Below, in pieces: positions 1 through 7,402 of a stretch of DNA of 64,000 bases (position 1 is its first letter; each line of letters starts with the position of its first letter). The DNA lies in NCBI GenBank assembly GCA_029251165.1, contig JAQXDW010000072.1, positions 1-64,000 of the forward strand, read 5' to 3'. Source of the DNA: Myxococcota bacterium (lineage in GTDB: Bacteria > Myxococcota_A > UBA796). A program made the position numbers and the translations under genes. The notes below the pieces were generated by a model. The model worked only from the letters and a program-made list of their open reading frames with translations, did not search any database and was not told the DNA's origin.

Positions 1-182
1 AGGTGCTCGGAGTACGTGAACGTGATCGCGGCATCTTCGATGAAGAACGGCTGCGGAAGGCAATACACCAGGTAGTGGACGATGTAGACCACGCCACACA
101 GCACGAGCCAGGAGGCACGACGCCGCCCTTGCTCACCCAGCCGCTGCCACCAGCGCATGACTCGCTCCGGAACCCGGTCCAT
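1..182 (-). CDS. GT-C type membrane glycosyltransferase, N-terminal fragment cut by the window edge
   Basis: Only the first 60 codons lie in the window. The reading starts at an ATG at 182-180 preceded by GGGTGAG. It encodes a basic N-terminus with MRWWQRLGEQGRRR, one hydrophobic segment (SWLVLCGVVYIVHYLVYCL) and then FIEDAAITFTYSEHL. An acidic motif of the form (D/E)DAxITFxY just after the first membrane helix is typical of polytopic GT-C glycosyltransferases that use polyprenyl-phosphate sugars (mannosyl/arabinosyl transferase-like). The family call rests on this motif and the membrane topology. A downstream ATG at 158 is an alternative start. The substrate cannot be inferred. Confidence 0.55.
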   Translation of the reverse strand, partial: MDRVPERVMRWWQRLGEQGRRRASWLVLCGVVYIVHYLVYCLPQPFFIEDAAITFTYSEH

Positions 183-268
183 CTCACCCGTCTTTCGACT
201 CACTCGCCCTCGCTGACGAAGTGGAGGTGACTATAGCTGGAGAGGCCCACGCGCGCTTCAGCCGAGCA

Positions 269-778
269 TCACCCGGCTCCGCTCCAAGCCTTTGCGGTGT
301 ACAGCGCGATCTCGGCACAACTGACCCGGCCCTCGCCAGAGCGATACTCCACGACGACAGCGCAGCCCTGCAGGAAGCAGTTGTCCTTCTTCGAACATCG
401 CCGCACGAATCGTGACCATCTCAGGCAGCCGGACCGTGAAGACGCGGCTGTGCTGACCATCAATGTGAAGCCGGAGAGGGGCAAACTCATCGCCACCAAT
501 CCGGCCAATAGAGTCCGTGTCATGGAGCCAGGAGCGGAGCATCACAGCCAACGGATTCAGGTCTGTGTCCAGCGCTTTTGTGCTGCGGTGTTTGCTTCGT
601 TCTCAGGGGCGATCCACGTCAAGGAGCACCGGCGCAGGGCTGCTGATGGGGCCGGTGCCCACGACGGGATCGCGCGCTCTTCATCGCTCAGAGCATGCGC
701 GCTCACAGGGCCCATGATGCGTTCAAGTTCTCCATACAGAGCGCCCCCGACTGGCGACTGAACCGGTCGGGGGAGCAA
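269..778 (-). pseudogene. Frame-broken small gene of unknown function
   Basis: No single long frame covers this 640-base gap, but three minus-strand pieces join into one plausible protein of about 165 residues. The first piece (778 down to about 580) reads GPVSAHALSDEERAIPSW and IAPENEANTAAQ. The second (about 580 to 385) reads DTDLNPLAVMLRSWLHD and RVFTVRLPEMVTIRAAM. The third (about 385 to 269) returns to the first frame with KKDNCFLQGCAVVVEYRSG and VSCAEIALYTAKAW, then stops. The first switch lies next to an AAAA run on the coding strand. High GC at third codon positions follows each piece in turn. No family recognised. Either a decayed gene or a gene with two compensating sequencing indels. 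Confidence 0.3.
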
Positions 779-829
779 TCAGTCGGACGCGACTAATACA
801 CCAAGCAGCGCAACCGTAAGAAACTGAAA

Positions 830-1540
830 TCAGATGGTTTTCTTGACTGCGGAGGCAGCGACCTTCTTGGCAGCCATCTCCTTCTTGAGCTGCTCAAGCT
901 GAGCGCGTGCGGCGGCGTTTCCGGTCTTGGCCTTGATCTTGGCGAGCTTGGCGTCGAGAGAGGTGCCCTGAATCTCGGAGGAGATGTCGGCCTCTGCCTC
1001 CATCTTCTCGATGTTCTCGCGGACGTTCTCCAGTGCCTTGATGTCGGCGGCGGTGGAGAGCCCGTTGAGGGTGTCGTTGATCTTGATGCGGGCCTCGGCG
1101 TTGGCACGCTTGGCGAGCATCTCAGTCTTCTCGCGCTTGAGCTTCTCGATCCCCGCCTGGAACTGAATGAGCCCGGTCTTGGCCTCCTCAGCCTGAACAC
1201 GAATCTTCTCCAGCTCGATCTGGATCGAGCCGATGGAGGACTCGAGTTCGTTCTTCTTCTCCAGAAGAACCAGAGCCGCTTCTTCCTCACCCTCTTCGAT
1301 GGCGACCGGAATCTGTGCGCTGATCTCGACCAGCTGTGCGCTCTTGGTGTCGAGCTCAGCCTGGAGCTTGTTGCGGAGGTAGACAATCCCGCTGACCGCC
1401 TTCTTGAGCTCGCGGTGCGTCTTGATGCGCTCCTCAATGGCAGCTTCATACACTGCTTCGGGGTTTCGGTTCTCAAGATCAGAGATCCAGAGACCGAGGA
1501 AGCCCTTCCAGACCTGAGACAGCCGATCAAAGAAACCCAT
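830..1540 (-). CDS. PspA/IM30 (Vipp1) family protein
   Basis: A 236-residue, almost wholly alpha-helical protein beginning MGFFDRLSQVWKGFLGLW, an amphipathic first helix as in PspA/IM30. A long charged coiled coil follows (residues about 25-185) and a Lys/Ala-rich tail. PspA/IM30 proteins bind stressed inner membranes and form ESCRT-III-like rods; in PspA systems they also restrain the PspF activator. No pspF or pspB/C is next to it here, so a stand-alone membrane-protection role is inferred. AGGAG lies 7 bases before the ATG. Length agrees with the family (about 220-250). Confidence 0.8.
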   Translation of the reverse strand: MGFFDRLSQVWKGFLGLWISDLENRNPEAVYEAAIEERIKTHRELKKAVSGIVYLRNKLQAELDTKSAQLVEISAQIPVAIEEGEEEAALVLLEKKNELESSIGSIQIELEKIRVQAEEAKTGLIQFQAGIEKLKREKTEMLAKRANAEARIKINDTLNGLSTAADIKALENVRENIEKMEAEADISSEIQGTSLDAKLAKIKAKTGNAAARAQLEQLKKEMAAKKVAASAVKKTI

Positions 1541-1731
1541 CTGATACTCCTGAGCGCCGAATCTGGCCGGCGTGACATGTCTGGAAAGTAGTCGAGAGGA
1601 ACCGCCAACGCAAGCCGTTACGGTGGCTGTGACAGACTATTGCATCACCCCTATTCTCGCTGACAACCACGCCCCAGGGTCGGATATTCCAGCCTGCGGA
1701 GGATAGGATTGTTCTCTGGACTGGAGCACTC

Positions 1732-3288
1732 ATGATCTCCCTGACTTTGTTGCACGCTGTGGCCATGGCCGGCACTCCACAGCCGCTGCCCCACGAGGAG
1801 CCCCTCGGTGCTCACCAGCGACACCAGCGACAGCTCGGCGTATCCAGCATTCACCCTCCCTCTCCTCCCGCGCTTCCGCCGCCTGCGGCTGACGGACCGG
1901 ATGTCACAGTCTACGGCTACCACGCTTACTGGAGCGGCTCGCCGCTGGATGTCGACTTCACCCGGCTCACCCACCTCGCCGTGTTCAATGTCGATCTCAA
2001 CGACGACGGAACCCTGTCAGACACCACCAACTGGACGGACACCGCCGGTGAGTTGGTGCCCCTGGCCCACAGCTACGGGGTCAAGGTCCACCTGTGCATG
2101 ACCTCGTTCTATGACGACACCACCAACGCAGTGCTCAGCAGCGCCAGCAAGCGGGCGGTCGCCATCGCTGAGCTGAAGACGCTGGTCGAGGACTACGGAG
2201 CGGACGGTGTGAACGTCGACATCGAGGGGCTGGACTACAGCCAGAAGCAGAACCTGGTCACGTTCATCGAGGAGCTGGCCGAGGCTGTCGATGAGGTGGT
2301 GATCGCGACCCCAGCGATCGACTGGCTGGGAGCTTTTGACTACGACGCCCTGGCCTACGCCTCCGATGGGCTGTTCATCATGGGCTACGGCTACCACTGG
2401 TCCGGCGGTGATCCCGGTCCGATCGCGCCGCTGTATGGCGGGGGCATCTGGAGCAACTACTCGCTTGAGTGGACCATCGAGGACTACCTCACCAACGGCA
2501 CACCAGCAGACAAGATCATCCTCGGCCTTCCCCTCTACGGGCGCGAGTGGCCCACCACCGGCTCCGCCGTACCAGGCACCGCTGCCGCCGAAGGCTCCGC
2601 AGTGCTGATGGCCGAAGCGATCTCGCAGGCCGGCAGCAGCGCGAGCTGGGACACCACCACCCACACGCCCTACCTCCTGGAGAGCGACTCACAGCTCTGG
2701 TATGACGACACCGACTCCATCCGAGATCGCACCGCATATGCCGTCGACGCTGGAATCCAGGGGATCGGCTTCTGGGCGCTGCAGTACGAAGGCGGCGATG
2801 CAGACTTCTGGGAAATGATCTCCGAGGAGACTGACCTCGGCACCGACAACGCAGACACGGGCAACGGGGGTGACGACGGCGACGGCGACGGCGATGGTGA
2901 TGGTGACGGCAACGCGCCTCCGGTCGCCCTCGCAGGGCTCCCGCTGATGGCCTACCCAGGCGACACCATTCAGCTCAACGGCACCCCATCCTATGATCCC
3001 GAGGGGGCTGCCCTCAGCTACACCTGGACTCAGATCTCCGGGCCAGCGGTGTCGCTGTCGGGGGGCCAGACGGCAACCCCTCAGTTCACCGCCGAAGAAT
3101 CTGGAGTACACACCTTTGCGCTCATGGTCTCTGATGGTGCCCAGGACTCCAGCATCGACACCGTGGACATCATCGTGGTCTCGCCGGATGCCGGCGAGAA
3201 GTTCAGCGGAGGCTGCAGCACCACCGCAGCCAGCGGCGGCCTGCTCCTGGCGATGCTGGCTGGCTTCCGTCGTCGGAAGCGTGCATGA
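1732..3288 (+). CDS. Secreted GH18 glycosidase with PKD-like domain and C-terminal sorting tail
   Basis: Signal peptide at residues 1-13 (MISLTLLHAVAMAG), then a Pro-rich linker and a GH18 TIM barrel (about 57-355). The catalytic strand reads DGVNVDIE (158-165): Glu165 is the expected acid, and the middle Asp of DxxDxDxE is Asn, as in the YaaH/CotE-type GH18 group. Strand-8 like IQGIGFWALQYEGGD follows. An Asp/Gly linker ((GD)n, near 372-390) leads to a PKD/REJ-like beta domain (about 393-485). The protein ends SGGCSTTAASGGLL, a hydrophobic stretch and RRRKRA, resembling MYXO-CTERM/GlyGly-CTERM sorting tails. It probably cleaves GlcNAc-containing polymer at the cell surface. GGAG lies 6 bases before the ATG. 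Its last 4 bases overlap the rhomboid gene. Confidence 0.8.
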   Translation: MISLTLLHAVAMAGTPQPLPHEEPLGAHQRHQRQLGVSSIHPPSPPALPPPAADGPDVTVYGYHAYWSGSPLDVDFTRLTHLAVFNVDLNDDGTLSDTTNWTDTAGELVPLAHSYGVKVHLCMTSFYDDTTNAVLSSASKRAVAIAELKTLVEDYGADGVNVDIEGLDYSQKQNLVTFIEELAEAVDEVVIATPAIDWLGAFDYDALAYASDGLFIMGYGYHWSGGDPGPIAPLYGGGIWSNYSLEWTIEDYLTNGTPADKIILGLPLYGREWPTTGSAVPGTAAAEGSAVLMAEAISQAGSSASWDTTTHTPYLLESDSQLWYDDTDSIRDRTAYAVDAGIQGIGFWALQYEGGDADFWEMISEETDLGTDNADTGNGGDDGDGDGDGDGDGNAPPVALAGLPLMAYPGDTIQLNGTPSYDPEGAALSYTWTQISGPAVSLSGGQTATPQFTAEESGVHTFALMVSDGAQDSSIDTVDIIVVSPDAGEKFSGGCSTTAASGGLLLAMLAGFRRRKRA

Positions 3289-4136
3289 GCGCGATCCTCT
3301 GCTCAAATTGTCGCAAGCTCATCTCCAGCGATGAGACACGCTGCCCCCACTGCGGTACGACCCGGCCAGCAGTCCTGCGCGGTCCCCTCGCCGCCCTCTT
3401 CCACGGCAACCTCGATCTGCTCACTGTCGTCTGGTGGGTCTCCGGCGCGATGTTCCTGATCTCGGTTGCGCTGGACGCACGATCGGCGCTCAGCATTGAG
3501 GGGCTCAGCTCGCTGTCCGGACTGATGTCGTTTGGCTCCCCCTCGATGGCGGCGCTGTATCTGATGGGCATGACCGGCGGCCTGGCCTGGGAGTGCGGTC
3601 ACTACTGGACCCTGCTGACCGCGACCTTCCTGCACGGCGGCATGCTGCACATCTTCTTCAACCTCTACTGGCTGCGCATCCTCGGGCCGGCCACCACCTC
3701 CGTCATCGGCCCGGCATGGTTCACCGTCATCTACCTGCTGACCGGAGTCGGCGGCTTCCTGCTGTCGAACATCTACAGCGGCGTGCCGACCATCGGAGCA
3801 TCGTGCTCGGTCTTCGGACTGATGGGGGTGCTGGTGGTCTATGGGCGCCGACGCGGAGGCTCGTTTGGAGAGAACCTCAGCCGACAGGTGCTCTCCTGGG
3901 CAATCATCGGCTTCCTGATCAGCTTCATGATTCCCAACGTCAACAACGCCGGACACATCGGTGGCTTCGTCACCGGCATGGCGCTGGGCTCGCTCATCCC
4001 GCTGAGCGGGCGGGGCGAAGGCCGCAGCATCCAGCTCCTGGCGGTGGCCCTGGTGACCGCCACCGTCGCTGGCTTCGCGCTGTCTGGCTGGAAGATGTGG
4101 CAGGTCTACCAGACCGGACTGGCGGTCTGCTTCTGA
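3285..4136 (+). CDS. Rhomboid intramembrane serine protease with N-terminal zinc ribbon
   Basis: A 283-residue polytopic protein. Residues 6-23 form a CxxC...CxxC zinc ribbon. The rhomboid core has HGGMLHIFFN (117-126), the catalytic serine in GASCSVFG (Ser173) and the catalytic histidine in NAGHIGG (His224). Six or more membrane helices are visible. The start codon overlaps the stop of the GH18 gene (ATGA), so the two are translationally coupled. Rhombosortases are rhomboids that process GlyGly-CTERM proteins; because the upstream product carries such a tail, I infer that this enzyme may be its dedicated sorting protease. The rhomboid assignment is firm; the sorting role is a hypothesis. Confidence 0.85.
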   Translation: MSAILCSNCRKLISSDETRCPHCGTTRPAVLRGPLAALFHGNLDLLTVVWWVSGAMFLISVALDARSALSIEGLSSLSGLMSFGSPSMAALYLMGMTGGLAWECGHYWTLLTATFLHGGMLHIFFNLYWLRILGPATTSVIGPAWFTVIYLLTGVGGFLLSNIYSGVPTIGASCSVFGLMGVLVVYGRRRGGSFGENLSRQVLSWAIIGFLISFMIPNVNNAGHIGGFVTGMALGSLIPLSGRGEGRSIQLLAVALVTATVAGFALSGWKMWQVYQTGLAVCF

Positions 4137-4143
4137 GACCGAC

Positions 4144-6804
4144 TCAGTAGCAGCCGCTGGTGGTGTCGCAGTCGAACGTGCTGGAGCCGGAGTAGTTGTA
4201 AGAACCGATGCCGTTGACGTAGACGTCGGTGGGCGCGTTGTCGGTGCTGCTGGAGCCCCAGTCCGTGGCGTCTGAGGTCAGGGTTCCGCTGGCGAGGTAG
4301 ACTCCGCCGCCGATCTGCGACGAGCCGAGCAAGACCGACGACGAGACGAGGGTGAGCGCGCCGCTGAGGACGTAGCCGCCGGCACCAAAAGTCGCGGTAT
4401 TGTCGGTGAAGGTGAGCGTGTCGAGCGTGGAGGTGTCGTCGCTGTAGAAGCCGCCGCCATAGGCCGCCAGGCAGCTGGTGACCTTGGAGGTGGCATCATC
4501 AGAGATGGTTCCTTCGACCAGGTAGAAGCCACCACCGTAGATCGACTCGTTGTCCTCAAGCAGCACCCCAGAGGTCTGCACCTCTCCGCTGATCACAACC
4601 ACGCCGCCGCCGTGCTCACTCGCAGCGTTGGTCTCGATGTTGACGTCGGACACCACGACATCACCCTCGATGTAGAAGCCGCCGCCATCGGTGCTGGTGT
4701 TGTCTGAGACGCTGCCGCCCGACCAGGACGAGCCATCCGTCATCACCACGCCGCCGCCGACGTAGACCGCGGCGTTGTCTGCGATGCTGGTGCGGACATC
4801 CACGGTTGCCGAGGCGCCGGCGAGGTAGACACCGCCGCCCTCGTCGGCCTCATTGGCGGTGAAGGTGGACGTCTCCAGGATGAGCTCAGCTCCAGAGGTG
4901 GCATAGACGCCGCCGCCCTGGTCTGCGTGGTTCCCCTCAATCGTGACGCTGGTCAAGGTGACGGTGTCCGCGCTGAGCACCGCGAGGCCGCCACCCACCA
5001 GCTGGCTGGGGCCGTTCGGATCAGCGACCCCGATGCCCCCAGTGAGGGTGAAGCCATCGATGGTGACGGAGGCACCGTCGACGGTGATGACCGGTCCGGA
5101 GGCATCTGACCTGAGGATCGTGCTGGTGGGACCGGAGGGTGCGGTGAGGGTCAGCGCCGCGGAGAGGGTCAGCGCAACCTCATAGTCACCAGCGCAGACC
5201 GCGACGGCTTCACCGGCACCTGCAGAGTCGATGGCGTCCTGGATGGTGGTGAAGTTGGTGGTGCCGTTGAGGGTGATGAGACCATCATCAGTGCCCACGC
5301 CATCGCAGCCGCTGTCCACGCCATCGCAGACCTCTGGAGCCTTGGGATAGGCCGTGGAGATGGTGTCGTAGCAGTCGCCGGTCGGCACCGAGGAGAGGGC
5401 CTCGCCGGCATCATCGCAGTCGGCATCGGCGGACACGATCGTAGAGGTTGAGTCCGGTCGGTAGCCATCGTCGTCGGCGTCGACGTAGCAGACCTCGCCG
5501 CCGTCGCAGTCGCTGTCCACGCCATCACCGACGGTCTCGGAGGCTCCAGGGTTGGTGGTTGCCTCGTAGTCGTCGCAGTCGGTCAGGTAGTCGTAGCCGT
5601 CCTCGTCCTGATCGTCGTCGTTTCCGTCGCAGTTGGCATCTGAGCCATCGTAGTAGTTCTCGACCGCCGCCGGGTTGACCTCTCCGGGCTGGAGACCGGC
5701 GTCGTTTTCATAGTCGGTGGGCTGATCGACCGCGTCGTAGCAGTCGCTGCCTGTGCTGCCGTCCCGATCGGCGTAGCCGTCGTAGTCGTAGCCGTCGCCG
5801 TCGGCGTCGAAGTCAGAGTCCGCCGCACAGTCCGCGTCGACGGCATCGTAGGGCGCATCCACCGCGCCTGGATAGACCGCGTCCGCGGTGAGCTGGGTGC
5901 CGCCGTTGATCGGGATGAGCGCGGCATCCTTGGTGGCCTGGTCATCCCAGCAGTCGCCGGCATATTCGGCAGGGATCTCAAGAGGCTCTGCGACCCGGTC
6001 GGCGTAGTCCGCAGCCCAGAACCCATCGCCGTCAGCGTCACCGTCGCCGTCGCCCACGGAGACATCACAGTTGTCGTCGATGCCGTTGTAGGGAATCTCG
6101 TCGATGCTCTTGTCCGGACGAACATCGCTGTCGACATCGTCACAGTCGATCTCTTCGCAGTACGCAGAGCCGACGCCGCCATCGAATCCGTCTTCATCGG
6201 CGTCGCAGTCGTTGTTGTCGCAGTCTGCGTCGGTGCCGTCGTACCAGACCTCGACCGCTTCCGGGTTGACATCCTCGGGATCGAGACCGGCGAAGTTGTC
6301 GCTGTCCAGCTCAGAGCCGTCGATGCAGTCATCGCCGTAGGCTCCGGAGCGGTCGGCATACCGTGCGCTGGGGTACCCATCACCGTCGAGGTCAAAGTCG
6401 TTGACGTCGCCCGTGCAGCCCTGATCAATGCCGTCGTAGGGAACATTATCCGCGCCAGGGTAGACCGCGCTGGCAGCCGGCTGCGGCAGATCATTGAGAG
6501 CCACAAAGTCCGCAGGGATGTTGTCTGGGTCATCCCAGCAGTCGGTGCTGTTGAGCGAGGAGTCTTCGGGCTGGGTGCAGGCCGTGGTGGTGTTGCCTGG
6601 ATCGCCATAGCCGTCGCCGTCGAGGTCCATGTACCACAAGGCCGCAGCCCCGATGTCTGCATCATCGCTGTCGCAGTCGTCGGCCAGGCTGACCCCATCA
6701 CCGTCTGGATCCAGCCGCCACTGCTCGACATCATCGCTGATAAACGCGCATGCGGAGATCGGGAGCAGCAGAGTCCATCGAAGCCATCGCATCCAGCACC
6801 TCAT
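4144..6804 (-). CDS. Giant lipoprotein: MopE-type metal-binding repeats plus right-handed beta-helix
   Basis: 886 residues. A lipoprotein signal ends at PISAC (Cys19). Residues about 30-490 carry repeated Asp/Cys motifs such as DCDD...YPGA...DGVDSDCDG and DxDGDGY, the MopE-type putative metal-binding repeat common in Myxococcota surface proteins; the DxDxDG pieces suggest calcium. Residues about 500-880 are a repetitive right-handed parallel beta-helix with GGGVY/GGGFY turns, as in pectate-lyase/polymorphic outer-membrane-protein folds. It is likely displayed on the outer membrane. Adhesion or polymer binding is possible, and no catalytic residues can be assigned. It converges with the rhomboid gene with 7 bases between stops. 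Confidence 0.75.
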   Translation of the reverse strand: MRCWMRWLRWTLLLPISACAFISDDVEQWRLDPDGDGVSLADDCDSDDADIGAAALWYMDLDGDGYGDPGNTTTACTQPEDSSLNSTDCWDDPDNIPADFVALNDLPQPAASAVYPGADNVPYDGIDQGCTGDVNDFDLDGDGYPSARYADRSGAYGDDCIDGSELDSDNFAGLDPEDVNPEAVEVWYDGTDADCDNNDCDADEDGFDGGVGSAYCEEIDCDDVDSDVRPDKSIDEIPYNGIDDNCDVSVGDGDGDADGDGFWAADYADRVAEPLEIPAEYAGDCWDDQATKDAALIPINGGTQLTADAVYPGAVDAPYDAVDADCAADSDFDADGDGYDYDGYADRDGSTGSDCYDAVDQPTDYENDAGLQPGEVNPAAVENYYDGSDANCDGNDDDQDEDGYDYLTDCDDYEATTNPGASETVGDGVDSDCDGGEVCYVDADDDGYRPDSTSTIVSADADCDDAGEALSSVPTGDCYDTISTAYPKAPEVCDGVDSGCDGVGTDDGLITLNGTTNFTTIQDAIDSAGAGEAVAVCAGDYEVALTLSAALTLTAPSGPTSTILRSDASGPVITVDGASVTIDGFTLTGGIGVADPNGPSQLVGGGLAVLSADTVTLTSVTIEGNHADQGGGVYATSGAELILETSTFTANEADEGGGVYLAGASATVDVRTSIADNAAVYVGGGVVMTDGSSWSGGSVSDNTSTDGGGFYIEGDVVVSDVNIETNAASEHGGGVVVISGEVQTSGVLLEDNESIYGGGFYLVEGTISDDATSKVTSCLAAYGGGFYSDDTSTLDTLTFTDNTATFGAGGYVLSGALTLVSSSVLLGSSQIGGGVYLASGTLTSDATDWGSSSTDNAPTDVYVNGIGSYNYSGSSTFDCDTTSGCY

Positions 6805-6825
6805 GGAGAGACGATAGCAGAGGCG

Positions 6826-7398
6826 CTACTTCGACGACTTCCGATCCAGCCACAGGTTGCCGGTGGAGTCAAAGGTGTAGCTCCCGAAAGACACCTCGTC
6901 ATAGCAGTCCAGGTAGATCTCAGAATCCTCTGGGAGCACCTTCTTCCAGCTGCAGAGGCTCGACAACTCCACCGGCTCACCCGTGAAATCGGTGAATGTC
7001 GCGGACAGCTCCAGGCCGCCGGTCGGCAGCGTGTCTACGGAGCCCCACACCCTCGCCTGGGTGTTGGTGAGCTTGGCATCGCTCCACTCACAGACAAACG
7101 CGTGATCAAAGTCTCCGTTGGTGGTCGTGATGACCATCTCTTCAAGCGCGCAGGAGTAGGAGTCTCCTCGACTCATGAGGTAGTAGAACGAGGCGGTAAA
7201 CATCTCGATGTCGGCATCTGTGTCCGCATCTGCGTCCGCATCCGCATCCGTGTCTGTGTCTGTGTCTGCGTCCGTGTCCGCATCTGCGTCCGCATCCGTG
7301 TCTGCGTCCGCATCCGCATCAGCCTCTTCGGCAGCAACCGTGCTTGTGTCTCCGCAGCCCACGAGCAGACCGAGGAGGAGGCTCCAGGATCGCATCAT
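6826..7398 (-). CDS. Lipoprotein with Asp-Ala/Asp-Thr repeat spacer
   Basis: The chosen start (7398, MMRSWSLLLGLLVGCGD) puts the lipobox LVGC at Cys15 and has GGAG 8-9 bases upstream; a start at 7419 would overlap the upstream gene and lengthen the signal without need. After Cys comes a run of about 40 residues of alternating D-A/D-T dipeptides, then a globular domain of about 125 residues with four cysteines (SYSCALEE, FVCEW, SLCSW, LDCYD) that could form two disulfides. The Asp-rich tract probably acts as an extended, calcium-binding stalk between lipid anchor and domain. The globular domain is not recognised. Same strand as its two giant MopE neighbours and close-packed with them. Confidence 0.65.
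   Translation of the reverse strand: MMRSWSLLLGLLVGCGDTSTVAAEEADADADADTDADADADTDADTDTDTDADADADADTDADIEMFTASFYYLMSRGDSYSCALEEMVITTTNGDFDHAFVCEWSDAKLTNTQARVWGSVDTLPTGGLELSATFTDFTGEPVELSSLCSWKKVLPEDSEIYLDCYDEVSFGSYTFDSTGNLWLDRKSSK
7208..7325 (-). repeat. In-frame hexanucleotide-like repeat encoding (Asp-Ala/Asp-Thr)n
   Basis: The plus strand shows repeated GCATCC, GCGTCC and GTGTCT units which on the coding strand give GAC-GCG/GAT-GCA/GAC-ACA codon pairs. The tract is about 118 bases long and stays in frame. Such tracts change length by slippage in steps that keep the frame if they move by 6 bases. Confidence 0.8.
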
Positions 7399-7402
7399 GC
7401 AC

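Noticed and set aside
258..551. A RIGGDEFAPL string resembling a GGDEF active site
   Set aside because: The surrounding sequence has none of the other GGDEF-domain features and the frame is broken.
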